Assembly: GCF_003263515.1 (NCBI RefSeq)
Contig: NZ_JYDE01000022.1
Location: 1 to 39,225 of the forward strand
DNA from: Rahnella inusitata
Lineage (GTDB): Bacteria; Pseudomonadota; Gammaproteobacteria; Enterobacterales; Enterobacteriaceae
DNA: 39,225 nt
Direction: 5' to 3'
Below, one piece after another: positions 1 through 9,248 of this stretch. The notes under the pieces are model-generated. The model saw nothing but the letters and a program-made list of their open reading frames with translations. It was not told where the DNA came from and did not search any database. The stretch's first letter is position 1, and each line of letters begins with the position of its first letter. The translations under genes and the position numbers were made by a program.

Positions 1-23
1 CGGACTGTTATAAGAATAAGCGT

Positions 24-99
24 GCTGATATGGCTCAGTTGGTAGAGCGCACCCTTGGTAAGGGTGAGGTCCCCAGTTCGACTCTGGGTATCAGCACCA
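24..99 (+). tRNA. thrV: tRNA-Thr (GGT anticodon)
   Basis: A 76-nt cloverleaf including the encoded CCA end. The acceptor stem GCTGATA pairs with TATCAGC, and the anticodon loop CTTGGTA within a CCC/GGG stem gives anticodon GGT, reading ACC/ACU threonine codons. It lies 35 nt before a 5S rRNA gene. This matches the E. coli rrnD tail, where a threonine tRNA sits between two 5S genes, so the rest of the rRNA operon should lie just upstream of the window. The symbol is assigned by that analogy. Confidence 0.96.
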
Positions 100-134
100 G
101 TAATAAGCGTAGAGTTCGGTAAATTAACAGAATT

Positions 135-254
135 TGCCTGGCGGCACTAGCGCGGTGGTCCCACCTGACCCCATGCCGAACTCAGAAGTGAAACGCCGTA
201 GCGCCGATGGTAGTGTGGGGTCTCCCCATGCGAGAGTAGGGAACTGCCAGGCAT
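135..254 (+). rRNA. rrf: 5S ribosomal RNA
   Basis: A 120-nt 5S gene, the usual enterobacterial length. It begins TGCCTGGCGGC and ends GCCAGGCAT, and the two ends pair as helix I. The conserved CCCACCTGACCCCATGCCGA segment and the GAGAGTAGG segment are present. It is the last gene of the rRNA operon whose earlier members lie left of the window, and an intrinsic terminator follows two bases later. Confidence 0.97.
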
Positions 255-256
255 CA

Positions 257-305
257 AAAAAAGACAAAAGCCCCGTACGAAAGTACGGGGCTTTTGTCTT
301 TTTTG
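257..305 (+). terminator. rRNA operon terminator 1
   Basis: An 18-bp perfect stem (261-278 with 283-300) closed by a GAAA tetraloop and followed by a run of T. It starts directly after 5S and is the strong first terminator of the operon. Confidence 0.93.
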
Positions 306-344
306 CTATCAGGTCGCTTGCTACGCGAAAAGAAAGTAGAACAA

Positions 345-460
345 AGGCAACGCTTTTGAACGTTGCCTAGCAACGGCCCGAAGGGGGAGCCACGGAGTGG
401 TTCATCAATTGGCAAGGCATCAAATAAGTAGAAAGCCCCGTACTGGCGTACAGGGCTTTT
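345..460 (+). terminator. rrnB-T2-like terminator block with a 5S 3'-end relic
   Basis: Two mutually exclusive hairpins share the arm CGTTGC at 361-366: one pairs 345-352 with 361-368, the other pairs 361-366 with 370-375. The following GCAACGGCCCGAAGG segment and the GGCAAGGCATCAAATAAG segment (411-428) resemble, from memory, the E. coli rrnB T2 region, where a fragment of the 5S 3' end is also repeated. A further hairpin with a T run (432-443 with 449-460) closes the block. Confidence 0.7.
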
Positions 461-492
461 GCTATGCCAGATATGAGTAAATATTTACCAAC

Positions 493-523
493 AAAAAGGC
501 CATCCATTAGGATGGCCTTTTGC
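493..523. terminator. bidirectional terminator between the rRNA operon and actP
   Basis: A 12-bp perfect stem (494-505 with 510-521, loop ATTA) with T runs on both strands. It can end read-through from the rRNA operon on plus and the acs-yjcH-actP transcript on minus; actP stops 28 bases away. A GGCCATCC hairpin of this type also sits at the end of E. coli rRNA operons. Confidence 0.88.
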
Positions 524-550
524 ATTTCAGCACTCTTAGAGTTTAATAAA

Positions 551-2215
551 TCAGTGATTAGAGCTTTGCGAAATCCCGATGCCAGTCTGCGAACGTACGA
601 ACTGTGGATAAAAGCGTTCTCTTTCCTTCTGTCCTTCAAGCGAGTGATCGGTAATCGAGAAGAACCATGTGCCAACAAAAGCAACAATCATTGAGAACAG
701 TGCCGGATATTCGTATGGATAGATTGGTTTTGCATGCCCCAAAATCTGCACCCAAATGGTTGGTCCCAGGATCATCAGGATCACAGCCGTAAGCAACCCG
801 AGCCAGCCGCCAATCATCGCACCACGCGTCGTCAGCTTTGCCCAATACATCGACAGAATGATAATCGGGAAGTTACAGCTCGCTGCAATGGAGAATGCCA
901 AACCGACCATGAACGCAATATTTTGTTTTTCAAACAAAATGCCCAACCCGATAGCCACAATTCCGAGAATGATGACCGTGATCTTCGATACACGTAGCTC
1001 ATCGCGTTCTGTAGCTTTTCCGTCTTTTATAACGCTGGCATAAAGATCATGTGAAACAGCTGACGCACCCGCAAGTGTTAATCCAGCAACGACGGCTAAG
1101 ATAGTCGCGAACGCGACGGCAGAGATGAAGCCGAGGAAGAAGCTGCCACCGACAGCATCGGCCAGATGTACTGCTGCCATATTGTTCCCGCCCAGCAGGA
1201 TACCGCTTGCATCTTTGAAGGCCGGATTAGAGCCCACAAGCACTATGGCGCCAAAGCCAATAATGAAAGTCAGAATGTAGAAATAACCAATGAATCCAGT
1301 GGCATAGAATACGCTTTTACGGGCTTCTTTAGCATCATTGACGGTGAAAAACCGCATCAGGATATGTGGCAGCCCGGCAGTACCGAACATTAATGCCAGG
1401 CCCAAAGACAGTGCCGATATAGGGTCGGATACTAACCCTCCGGGGCTCATTATCGCGATACCTTTGGGATGAGATGCCACTGCCTGAATGAAGAGCGTGT
1501 TGAAGTTAAAATTGACGGATTTCATGACCATCACGGCCATAAATGTTGCGCCAGCTAAAAGCAGAATAGCTTTGATGATTTGTACCCAGGTCGTGGCCAG
1601 CATCCCGCCGAACAACACGTACATCACCATCAGGATACCTACCAGCACGACGGCAACATGATAATTCAGGCCGAACAGCAGCTGAATCAGCTTACCCGCA
1701 CCGACCATCTGGGCGATCAAATACAGTGCGACGACAACCAGCGAGCCGCAGGCGGAGAGCACGCGAATAGGTTTCTGCTTAAGCCGGTAAGATGCCACAT
1801 CAGCAAAGGTGTACTTGCCAAGATTACGAAGACGCTCGGCGATCAGGAATAAAATGATTGGCCAGCCTATCAGGAAACCAATGGAGTAAATCAGGCCGTC
1901 ATAACCTGACGTATAAACCAGTGCGGAGATCCCAAGGAAAGATGCGGCAGACATGAAATCCCCCGCGATCGCCATACCGTTTTGCAGTCCGGTAATTTTT
2001 CCACCCGCCGTGTAATAGTCCTGACGGGAGCGGGTTCGTTTCGACGCCCAGTAAGTAATGTAAAGTGTTGCGCCAACAAACAGCACGAACATCACGATAG
2101 CTTCGATATTCAGCGGCTGACGTTTTACTTCACCGGCAATGCCTTCTGCCGCGAAGGCGCTGAAAGGCAGGGCCGTTGAAAGCATCAGAAGCAGCGAACT
2201 GCGGCGCGCATTCAT
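551..2215 (-). CDS. actP: acetate permease ActP (sodium:solute symporter family)
   Basis: A 554-residue inner-membrane symporter that takes up acetate and related short carboxylates with a cation. The start is [22 protein letters not shown], a cleavable signal peptide as in E. coli ActP, followed by about 13 hydrophobic spans typical of the SSS family. The segment [10 protein letters not shown] after the first span and [14 protein letters not shown] in the middle are characteristic of this group. Its ATG overlaps the yjcH stop by four bases (ATGA), so the two are translationally coupled, and the gene is last in acs-yjcH-actP. The bidirectional hairpin at 493-523 ends the transcript. Length and order match the E. 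coli operon, so confidence is high. Confidence 0.96.
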   Translation of the reverse strand: MNARRSSLLLMLSTALPFSAFAAEGIAGEVKRQPLNIEAIVMFVLFVGATLYITYWASKRTRSRQDYYTAGGKITGLQNGMAIAGDFMSAASFLGISALVYTSGYDGLIYSIGFLIGWPIILFLIAERLRNLGKYTFADVASYRLKQKPIRVLSACGSLVVVALYLIAQMVGAGKLIQLLFGLNYHVAVVLVGILMVMYVLFGGMLATTWVQIIKAILLLAGATFMAVMVMKSVNFNFNTLFIQAVASHPKGIAIMSPGGLVSDPISALSLGLALMFGTAGLPHILMRFFTVNDAKEARKSVFYATGFIGYFYILTFIIGFGAIVLVGSNPAFKDASGILLGGNNMAAVHLADAVGGSFFLGFISAVAFATILAVVAGLTLAGASAVSHDLYASVIKDGKATERDELRVSKITVIILGIVAIGLGILFEKQNIAFMVGLAFSIAASCNFPIIILSMYWAKLTTRGAMIGGWLGLLTAVILMILGPTIWVQILGHAKPIYPYEYPALFSMIVAFVGTWFFSITDHSLEGQKERERFYPQFVRSQTGIGISQSSNH

Positions 2216-2523
2216 GGCTGTACCTCACGGATGATGTCGGCGGTGAGTCGGTCAAACTCACCATTGGCGCGGATGACATAAATACCGGTGAGAACGAAGG
2301 AAATTACAATCAACCCGACACCCACCGGGATCCCGCGTGTGATCGTAGCACCTTCATAAAGTGGGGTGCCCAGCCATTGTGGATCAAACGCAATCAGCAA
2401 GATGAAGGCGACATACATCGCCAGTGTGATACCTGAAAGTAACCAGGCAAAGCGGCTGCGTTTTTGCACCAATTCCCTGAAGCGCGGATTATTTACAACT
2501 CTCTGATAAATGAGATCATTCAT
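2212..2523 (-). CDS. yjcH: DUF485 inner-membrane protein YjcH
   Basis: A 103-residue DUF485-family protein with two hydrophobic spans (about residues 25-47 and 60-82) and short charged ends. It starts [15 protein letters not shown], the usual N-terminus of the family, after a GGAG sequence eight bases upstream. It lies between acs and actP and overlaps actP by four bases. No biochemical function is firmly established; its invariable pairing with actP suggests a helper or small subunit of the acetate uptake system, which is inference. Confidence 0.93.
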   Translation of the reverse strand: MNDLIYQRVVNNPRFRELVQKRSRFAWLLSGITLAMYVAFILLIAFDPQWLGTPLYEGATITRGIPVGVGLIVISFVLTGIYVIRANGEFDRLTADIIREVQP

Positions 2524-2577
2524 CTCAGTGACTCCTTTGAGGCATTGATAGAGTTCACCGCGCCAGGGCGGTGAAAA

Positions 2578-4539
2578 TTACGATGGCACTTTCATTGATT
2601 GTTTTTCTTCCAACAATTTTTCGACTACACCGGGATCCGCCAGCGTAGAGGTATCCCCCAGATTGCTTGTGTCTCCGGCGGCAATTTTGCGCAGAATGCG
2701 CCGCATAATTTTGCCGGAACGGGTTTTAGGTAGTGAATCGGTCCAGTGAAGAATGTCAGGCGTCGCGATGGAACCTATCTCTTTGCGTACCCAGTTTCTG
2801 ACTTCGGTATAGAGTTCCGGGGACGGTTCTTCGCCGTGATTGAGTGTGATGTAGGCGTAAATCGCCTGACCTTTGATACTGTGCGGGATGCCGACGACGG
2901 CGGCCTCTGCAATTTTAGGATGTGAGACCAGTGCAGATTCAATTTCTGCGGTACCCAAACGGTGGCCGGAAATATTGAGCACATCATCGACGCGACCGGT
3001 TATCCAGTAGTAACCGTCTTCATCACGACGAGCACCATCACCACTGAAGTACATGTTTTTAAACGTAGAGAAGTAGGTCTGCTCGAAACGGTCATGATCG
3101 CCAAACAGGGTGCGCGCCTGACCTGGCCATGAATCCGTGATGACCAGATTACCTTCGCAGGCACCTTCCTGAGGGACACCTTCGTTATCCACCAGCGCAG
3201 GTTGTACGCCGAAGAAAGGACGCGTAGCTGATCCCGCTTTCAGTTCTGTCGCGCCTGGCAGCGGCGTAATCATGAAACCGCCAGTTTCGGTTTGCCACCA
3301 CGTATCAACGATCGGGCATTTACTGTTACCGATGGTTTTGTAGTACCACTCCCAGGCTTCCGGGTTAATCGGCTCGCCCACGGACCCCATAATCCGTAGT
3401 GATTCCCGGCTAGTGCCCGCCACGGCTTTATCTCCTTCGGCCATCAGCGCACGAATCGCGGTTGGCGCGGTGTAGAGGATATTCACTTTGTGTTTATCAA
3501 TAACCTGAGCCATGCGTGCCGGCGTCGGATAATTCGGTACGCCTTCGAACATCAGGCTAATGGCACCACAAGCCAGCGGGCCATAGAGCAAATAGCTATG
3601 GCCGGTAACCCAGCCGACGTCAGCGGTACACCAGTAGATGTCACCATCGTAATAGTCAAAGGTATATTTGAAGGTCAGGGCGGCATACACCAGATAACCG
3701 CCAGTGGTGTGCAATACACCTTTCGGTTTTCCGGTTGAGCCTGAGGTATAGAGGATGAACAGCGGGTCTTCAGCATTCATTTCTTCTGCAGGGCAATCCG
3801 CTGATACGCCTTCAACAGCATCATGCCACCAGATATCTCGCCCTTCTTTCCATTCGCCCTGTTTGCCGGTGCGTTTGAAAATGATGGAGTGAGTGACGCT
3901 GGTCACTGAGGGATTTTTCAGAGCGTCATCGACGTTCTGTTTCAACGGAATAGTTCTGCCTGCGCGCAAGCCTTCATCCGCCGTGATCACAACTTTGGCG
4001 CTGGAATCGACAATACGTCCAGCGACAGCTTCCGGAGAGAAACCGGCAAAAATTACCGAATGCACTGCGCCGATTCGGGCACACGCCAGCATCGCCACGG
4101 CTGCTTCCGGTACCATCGGCATATAAATAGCCACCACATCGCCTTTCTTCACGCCCAGACCTTTCAGCACATTGGCGAACTGACACACGTCATGGTGAAG
4201 TTGTTTATAGGTGACATGCTGATTTTCAGCGTTCGGGTCATCGCCTTCCCATATTAATGCCGTCTGGTCGCCTTTTTCTGCCAGATGACGATCCAGGCAG
4301 TTGGCTGCGAGATTAAGCGTGCCGTCCTCAAACCAGCGAATATCGATATTACCGGGAGCAAAAGAGGTGTTCTTCACTTTTGTGAAAGGTTTGATCCAGT
4401 CGAGAACTTTCGCCTGCTCCCCCCAAAATGTATCCGGGTCCTCTACAGACTGTTGATAGTACTGTTGATATTTCTCAGGTGTGATCAGGGTACGTTCTGC
4501 CACAGAGGCAGGAATAGGATGCTTATAAACATGGCTCAT
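2578..4539 (-). CDS. acs: acetyl-CoA synthetase
   Basis: A 653-residue AMP-forming ligase that converts acetate, ATP and CoA to acetyl-CoA through acetyl-AMP; it is the high-affinity acetate scavenging enzyme. The adenylation signature [11 protein letters not shown], the WWQTETGG acyl-pocket segment and the C-terminal [11 protein letters not shown] motif are all intact. The lysine of the last motif is acetylated by Pat and freed by CobB in relatives. The length is one residue from the E. coli enzyme. The start follows GGAG seven bases upstream. It is first of acs-yjcH-actP and 54 bp separate it from yjcH. In E. coli the operon is driven by CRP and sigma-S; I could not place a good CRP box here. 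Confidence 0.97.
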   Translation of the reverse strand: MSHVYKHPIPASVAERTLITPEKYQQYYQQSVEDPDTFWGEQAKVLDWIKPFTKVKNTSFAPGNIDIRWFEDGTLNLAANCLDRHLAEKGDQTALIWEGDDPNAENQHVTYKQLHHDVCQFANVLKGLGVKKGDVVAIYMPMVPEAAVAMLACARIGAVHSVIFAGFSPEAVAGRIVDSSAKVVITADEGLRAGRTIPLKQNVDDALKNPSVTSVTHSIIFKRTGKQGEWKEGRDIWWHDAVEGVSADCPAEEMNAEDPLFILYTSGSTGKPKGVLHTTGGYLVYAALTFKYTFDYYDGDIYWCTADVGWVTGHSYLLYGPLACGAISLMFEGVPNYPTPARMAQVIDKHKVNILYTAPTAIRALMAEGDKAVAGTSRESLRIMGSVGEPINPEAWEWYYKTIGNSKCPIVDTWWQTETGGFMITPLPGATELKAGSATRPFFGVQPALVDNEGVPQEGACEGNLVITDSWPGQARTLFGDHDRFEQTYFSTFKNMYFSGDGARRDEDGYYWITGRVDDVLNISGHRLGTAEIESALVSHPKIAEAAVVGIPHSIKGQAIYAYITLNHGEEPSPELYTEVRNWVRKEIGSIATPDILHWTDSLPKTRSGKIMRRILRKIAAGDTSNLGDTSTLADPGVVEKLLEEKQSMKVPS

Positions 4540-4712
4540 GATTTTTCTCCTTTGATTTGTTAATCATATGTCAATCAAAGGTTAAGTGTAGTTTGCATCA
4601 GGGCTTTGTTTGCTTTTTGGGTGTCAGATCACGCAAGCAGGGATAAAGCAGCAGGATATCTACAACATCGCTGCGGGGCGTGCCACATAAGTTCGGGAAA
4701 GGGACGGATAAT

Positions 4713-4735
4713 TTCGTGCGAATTAACGCACCGAA
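4713..4735. repeat. imperfect inverted repeat upstream of acs (possible operator)
   Basis: TTCGTGCG is followed by AATTAA and then CGCACCGAA. The arms are complementary except for one extra base, so the dyad spans 23 bp. It lies about 175 bp upstream of the acs start, in a plausible control region. It does not match the CRP consensus. Its role is unknown. Confidence 0.4.
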
Positions 4736-5079
4736 ATAATAAACATGTTTTCTCTCAATTTACTGAACAGGTAATGAAATAAGTTTTATTACGAAAATGA
4801 TCCTGGACCGAATATCCAATGTTTCGGCGGCAACATGTTTTTGAGCTGTGGAAGGATTTTTCTGATCTCTGGCAGTGGAAATGTGTCATCAAACGCTTAA
4901 AAGTAAAAATAGTTTAATGCAAACGTAACTATTTGGTTAAATAAAGCTTAATTCCGTGCATAAATAGGAGTGATTTTCATTCAGGGTGGAACATTTAATG
5001 TTAATAATTTTTACCTATAAGTTAATTTTCCTTCATAAAGATGAGATTTAAATATTAATGGTGGGGTAAAGTTCTTAAT

Positions 5080-5096
5080 ATTTGCATTGTGCAAAT
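5080..5096. repeat. perfect dyad ATTTGCA-TTG-TGCAAAT upstream of the pilin gene
   Basis: Seven-base arms with a three-base centre, 131 bp before the pilin start codon, within A+T-rich DNA. The symmetry suggests a dimeric repressor or activator site rather than an RNA hairpin. Its core TTGCA-N3-TGCAA recurs at 12457-12469, on the far side of the fimbria/regulator block. Confidence 0.4.
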
Positions 5097-5138
5097 TATT
5101 ATAACGTCAAAACGTAAATATCAGTATATTGATCTGGC

Positions 5139-5194
5139 AAGAGAGGGGTGCTCTCTTCGGTACAGCGAAAAATATCGCTTAATAGCCCATGGCT
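5139..5194 (+). promoter_or_regulatory. three consecutive small hairpins in the likely 5' leader of the pilin mRNA
   Basis: The stems are AAGAGAG with CTCTCTT (5139-5145 and 5151-5157), AGCGA with TCGCT (5164-5168 and 5175-5179) and AGCC with GGCT (5184-5187 and 5191-5194). None has a T run, so they are not terminators. They precede the ribosome binding site AAGGA by about 20 bases. A leader role in mRNA stability or translation is inference. Confidence 0.35.
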
Positions 5195-5227
5195 TAATAA
5201 ATACCGTTAAAATCTCAAGGACAAATT

Positions 5228-5812
5228 ATGTTTAACGCTAAGAACAAGACACTAATTATTGCTTTATCTGCCATTCTTTCTGCTTCCGCCTTTGCCGAAG
5301 AAGCAACCGGGACTCCTCCTACAGGTACCGACCAGGGTTCTGGCCGTATTCACTTCACCGGTACCGTTATTAACGCACCTTGTTCCATTGCTGCAGGTGA
5401 TGAAGACATTAACGTCGATATGGGTCAGGTCGCGAATAAAGTACTGGAAACCGGCAATAAGTATTCTCAGAATGTTAACTACACCATTCATCTGCAAGAT
5501 TGTAACCTGACCGCGCAAACTGCGGGCACCGTTGAATATCCGGCGATGTCTAAAGTTGCGGTTTCATTTGCTGGTACGCCTGACAGCAGTGCAACAGAAT
5601 TGCTGGCTAACACCGGCAGCGCGAAAGGTGCAGGCATTCGTTTGATCGATGCCAACGGCGACTTGCTGAAAGTAGGCGATACCTCTAAAGACATCAACCT
5701 GGTCACCGGTAACAACGAGCTGGTGTTTGCGGCGCGTGTTGAATCCAATACCCAGCCAGTCTCAACCGGTACTATTGTTTCTCAGGCTACTTACGCGCTG
5801 AACTATAAGTAA
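5228..5812 (+). CDS. fimbrial major subunit (FimA/PapA-type pilin)
   Basis: A 194-residue chaperone-usher pilin, the likely building block of the fimbrial shaft. A signal peptide of about 23 residues ends SASAFA. A low-complexity Thr/Gly/Pro stretch follows, then the donor strand GRIHFTGTV with alternating hydrophobic residues. Two cysteines (in NAPCSI and LQDCNL) would form the pilin-fold disulfide. The protein ends ATYALNYK, the conserved beta-strand with penultimate tyrosine recognised by the periplasmic chaperone. The start follows AAGGA six bases upstream. It is first of a five-gene operon and is followed by an intrinsic terminator that probably makes most transcripts monocistronic. The exact fimbrial type cannot be named from sequence alone. 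Confidence 0.93.
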   Translation: MFNAKNKTLIIALSAILSASAFAEEATGTPPTGTDQGSGRIHFTGTVINAPCSIAAGDEDINVDMGQVANKVLETGNKYSQNVNYTIHLQDCNLTAQTAGTVEYPAMSKVAVSFAGTPDSSATELLANTGSAKGAGIRLIDANGDLLKVGDTSKDINLVTGNNELVFAARVESNTQPVSTGTIVSQATYALNYK

Positions 5813-5826
5813 TCGGCTTTTTTATT

Positions 5827-5853
5827 AAGGGGAGTTCTCTCCCCTTTATTTTT
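5827..5853 (+). terminator. intrinsic terminator/attenuator between pilin and usher genes
   Basis: AAGGGGAG pairs with CTCCCCTT around a TTCT loop and is followed by TATTTTT. It lies 15 bp after the pilin stop and 55 bp before the usher start, with no new gene between. Partial read-through here would give far more pilin than usher, as in other fimbrial operons. Confidence 0.85.
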
Positions 5854-5907
5854 CGGGTGCATCGGGGTTCCGTGCTGGATCTATAAAAATAAAAAAGTGG
5901 CGTAATT

Positions 5908-8409
5908 ATGTTGTTTGTCTTGGGCGGAACGTCAGCAGTAAAGAAAATTACCACGTGGTGTATTTTCTTCTTTTCAGGATGCTTTATTTCCGTCGAAAGC
6001 TTCGCTGTCGAGTTCAACGTAAACTTTATTGATTCTGCCGATCGCAATAATGTCGATCTCTCACGTTTCCAGACCGCTAATTATATCGCACCCGGCGAAT
6101 ACCTTTTAGATGTGGTATTGAATGGCCGTACGCTGGGCGATCAAAGCCTCATTAAATACATCCCGACAGACGACAGTAAGAACAGTCGCCTGTGCCTGCC
6201 GCCTTCTCTGGTCGATAAATTTGATCTGACCAAAGAGGCGCGCGCAAAACTCACGCTCTGGCATCAGGAACGATGTACTTCTCTGGACCAGGAGAAAGAA
6301 GTGACTGCGCGTTACGATCAGGAAAAACAAACGCTGAACATCAGCATCCCACAGGCGTGGTTAACCTTTCATGATGAGAACTGGGTGCCACCTTCCCAGT
6401 GGGATGAGGGCGTGAATGGTGCGTTGCTTGATTACAACCTGCTGGGTAGCAAGTATATGCCTCAGCAAGGCGCCAGCTCGACCAGCCTCAGCAGCTACGG
6501 AACCACCGGGTTCAATCTCGGGCCATGGCGGGCACGTGCAGATTATCAGTATTCGGCCGCACGGACGTCAGGCAGCCCTTCAAGCGATAAATTTACCTGG
6601 ACGCAAACCTATCTGTTTCGTGCATTGCCCTCTATCGGCGCGCGTCTGACCGGCGGCCAGACCTATTTCAACTCCGATATCTTTGATTCATTTCGTTTTA
6701 TCGGTGTGTCCGTCAACAGTGATCAGCGGATGTTGCCACCGTCACTGCGCGGTTATGCGCCGCAGGTCACCGGGATTGCGAAAACAAACGCCAAAGTGAG
6801 TATCAGTCAAAACGGCCGGGTGATTTATCAGACCAACGTCTCGCCGGGGCCGTTTGTGGTTCAGGACCTTACCGAAGCCGTGCAGGGCGCGCTGGACGTT
6901 AAGATCGAAGAAGAAAATGGCAGCGTGACGACGTATCAGGTCACGACCGCCACGATTCCCTTCCTGACCCGCAAGGGACAGGTGCGTTTCAAAACTGCGA
7001 TAGGCAAACCGACGACCGGCAGCAACAACCATGTTTTGCAGCCGGGTTTTTACAGCGGGGAAATGTCCTGGGGGGCGATGAATGACTTCTCGCTCTACGG
7101 CGGGCTGATTTCCACTACCGGTAACTATCAGGCGCAGGCGTTGGGCGTGGGTCAAAATCTGCAAAAACTGGGTGCGGTCTCTTTTGACGTAACGCGTTCA
7201 TCGGCCACGGTGCCGGTAGCGGGCAAGCAAACGGGTTTCAGTTACCGCGCCAACTATTCCAAGCGTTTTGAATCCACGGGCAGCCAGATCACGTTTGCCG
7301 GTTATCGTTTCACGGAAAAAACCTTCATGTCGTTCAGTCAGTATCTCGACAAGGTCAACGGCGACGGTTATTCGCGCGACGATAAACAAACGTACACCGT
7401 GACGGCTAATCAGTATCTGCCATGGCCGGCGATCACTCTCTATCTGTCGGCCACGCACAAGGTCTACTGGAATGAGGACCCGAGCAATAACTACAGCGTG
7501 TCGGTGAGTAAGATTTTCGACATCGGGAAGTTTACCGGCATCTCCGGCACCTTTTCCGCCAGCAAGTTGAAGTACCGGGATACGGATGAAAATCAGATGT
7601 TCCTATCATTCAGCCTGCCGCTGTCGTCAGGGCAACAAATCAGTTACGACGCACAGAAGGATTCGCAGGGGGGCTTCTCGCAAACTGCTTCGTACTACAA
7701 CAGTCAGGATCCCAATAACAGCTGGCGCGTTGGCGCCGGTGGCAGCAGCCCTGACCTGCAAAAAGGGGACGGCGTTTTCCGCGCAAACTATCAGCACATG
7801 TCGCCGTACGGACAATTTGGCGCGAATGGCAGCGTGAAGAACAACGACTACCGCTCGATAAATGCCAACTGGTATGGCTCGCTGACGGCGACGGCCGCTG
7901 GCGCGGCATTACATCAAAGCAGCGCAGGCAGTGAACCGCGAATGATGGTTTCCACCGGTGTGAAAGGTATTCCGATAAGCGACGGCGCATCCGTCACTAA
8001 CGATTACGGGATTGCGGTGGTAAATGGCGTCTCGAGCTATCAGACATCGGATATCCGCGTAGACGTCAACCATTTGCCGGATGACGTGGAAGTCTACAGC
8101 TCGGTGGTCAGTAAAACGCTCACCGAAGGGGCGATAGGTTTTCGCAAAATTCGTGCGATTAAAGGCGAGCGTTTGATGGCGGTGATCCGTATGGCCGATG
8201 GCAGTTATCCACCGCTGGGCGCCTCTGTTACCGACAACAGTTCTGGCTTTGAGGCGGGGCTTATCGGTGACGGCGGGCTGGCCTATCTGGCCGGCGTGTC
8301 TGGCGAGAAATCACTGACCGTAAGGTGGGGAGACGAAAACCAGTGTCGCATTCAGGTGCCATCGACGCCCGCCAGCCAAAGTGGACAGATGTTATTACCT
8401 TGCACATAA
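5908..8409 (+). CDS. fimbrial outer-membrane usher (FimD/PapC family)
   Basis: An 833-residue outer-membrane usher that receives chaperone-subunit complexes and threads the fibre through its 24-strand beta-barrel. A signal peptide ends SVESFA, then VEFNVNFI, and the N-terminal periplasmic domain covers roughly residues 35-150. The barrel contains the plug region around QVTGIAKTNAKVSISQNG and PGPFVVQDL. The C-terminal domains end in the paired cysteines of NQCRI and LLPCT. The length is typical. The ribosome binding site is weak, which fits a protein needed in few copies. It is the only usher here, and its place before the chaperone resembles pap/mrp-type operons. No frameshift was seen. Confidence 0.95.
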   Translation: MLFVLGGTSAVKKITTWCIFFFSGCFISVESFAVEFNVNFIDSADRNNVDLSRFQTANYIAPGEYLLDVVLNGRTLGDQSLIKYIPTDDSKNSRLCLPPSLVDKFDLTKEARAKLTLWHQERCTSLDQEKEVTARYDQEKQTLNISIPQAWLTFHDENWVPPSQWDEGVNGALLDYNLLGSKYMPQQGASSTSLSSYGTTGFNLGPWRARADYQYSAARTSGSPSSDKFTWTQTYLFRALPSIGARLTGGQTYFNSDIFDSFRFIGVSVNSDQRMLPPSLRGYAPQVTGIAKTNAKVSISQNGRVIYQTNVSPGPFVVQDLTEAVQGALDVKIEEENGSVTTYQVTTATIPFLTRKGQVRFKTAIGKPTTGSNNHVLQPGFYSGEMSWGAMNDFSLYGGLISTTGNYQAQALGVGQNLQKLGAVSFDVTRSSATVPVAGKQTGFSYRANYSKRFESTGSQITFAGYRFTEKTFMSFSQYLDKVNGDGYSRDDKQTYTVTANQYLPWPAITLYLSATHKVYWNEDPSNNYSVSVSKIFDIGKFTGISGTFSASKLKYRDTDENQMFLSFSLPLSSGQQISYDAQKDSQGGFSQTASYYNSQDPNNSWRVGAGGSSPDLQKGDGVFRANYQHMSPYGQFGANGSVKNNDYRSINANWYGSLTATAAGAALHQSSAGSEPRMMVSTGVKGIPISDGASVTNDYGIAVVNGVSSYQTSDIRVDVNHLPDDVEVYSSVVSKTLTEGAIGFRKIRAIKGERLMAVIRMADGSYPPLGASVTDNSSGFEAGLIGDGGLAYLAGVSGEKSLTVRWGDENQCRIQVPSTPASQSGQMLLPCT

Positions 8410-8460
8410 GCGTGCAGACAACAGCATGAAATCAGACCCAATCAGGAAAGGAATAACCGG

Positions 8461-9198
8461 ATGAACAACCCGATACTTAGACTCAGTGGCGCATTACTTA
8501 TGATTGCCGGAATGATCCAACCGGTGCTCGCCGCCGTGAACCTTGACCGGACACGCATCATTTATAACGCCAGTGATAAATCGGTCAGCGTGATGCTGGA
8601 AAACCAGAGCAAGGATTTGCCGTATCTGGCGCAGGTTTGGCTGGAGAATGCGCAGGGCGAAAAAATCACTTCTCCGCTCGTCGCGTTGCCACCGATGCAG
8701 CGTATTGATGCCGGCCAGAAAAGCCAGATCCGCATCCTCCAGCTGCCGGAAACTGCCACGTTGCCCAAAGACCGTGAGTCTCTGTTTTATTTCAATGTGC
8801 GTGAAGTGCCACCAAAGAGCGACATGGCGAACGTCATGCAGGTGGCGATTCAAAGCCGTGTGAAGCTGTTCTTCCGACCCGCAGAACTACGCAAGTTGAT
8901 AAAGGGGAACTGGCAGGAGCAACTTCAGGTAAGCCGCCTGAGTGACGGGCTAAAACTGACCAATCCGACGCCGTTTTACATCACGGTGGGTTATCTGGGG
9001 AAAGACAATAAAGGTAACGTGCCGGGCTTCGACAGCGTAATGCTCGCACCCTTTGACACACAATCGCTTACCGGCAGCCAATATGTCAGCACGGCCTACA
9101 GCCTGGGTTACATGGACGACTACGGCGGTTTACAGATCAATCAGTACACATGTTCCGCCGTGCAATGTGAGCGCATCAGCAAGGACGCCCTTAAATAA
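8461..9198 (+). CDS. fimbrial periplasmic chaperone (PapD/FimC family)
   Basis: A 245-residue periplasmic chaperone with two immunoglobulin-like domains that folds pilins by donor-strand complementation. A signal peptide ends PVLA. The mature start contains LDRTRIIYN, with the conserved arginine that anchors the subunit C-terminus. The segment LFYFNVREVPPKS is the G1 edge and family signature, and SRVKLFFRP begins the second domain. The short F1-G1 loop suggests the FGS subclass used for rigid fimbriae. An unusual feature is a C-terminal cysteine pair (YTCSAVQCE), which could form a disulfide in domain 2. It starts 51 bp after the usher stop with GGAAAGGAA upstream. Confidence 0.95.
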   Translation: MNNPILRLSGALLMIAGMIQPVLAAVNLDRTRIIYNASDKSVSVMLENQSKDLPYLAQVWLENAQGEKITSPLVALPPMQRIDAGQKSQIRILQLPETATLPKDRESLFYFNVREVPPKSDMANVMQVAIQSRVKLFFRPAELRKLIKGNWQEQLQVSRLSDGLKLTNPTPFYITVGYLGKDNKGNVPGFDSVMLAPFDTQSLTGSQYVSTAYSLGYMDDYGGLQINQYTCSAVQCERISKDALK

Positions 9199-9248
9199 TC
9201 CCCGCGCGGACGCTCTGTATATAAACCGGTTTATCTGAAGGGTAGGAA

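Larger units (their letters stand above)
4540..5227. other. 688-bp intergenic regulatory region between acs and the fimbrial operon
   Basis: No convincing gene. It separates the divergent acs (minus) and fimbrial (plus) transcripts. The half nearest the pilin gene (about 4900-5120) is clearly A+T-rich, typical of H-NS-silenced fimbrial promoters. Visible items are an imperfect inverted repeat at 4713-4735, a repeated AACATGTTTT at 4742-4751 and 4832-4841, a perfect dyad at 5080-5096 and three small hairpins at 5139-5194. No pair of long inverted repeats, as in an invertible fim switch, was seen. Confidence 0.7.

Noticed and set aside
134..370. A 78-codon open frame over the 5S gene
   Set aside because: Covers rRNA and its terminator; not protein coding.
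4540..5227. Invertible promoter switch as in E. coli fimS
   Set aside because: No pair of matching inverted repeats about 300 bp apart and no recombinase gene nearby.
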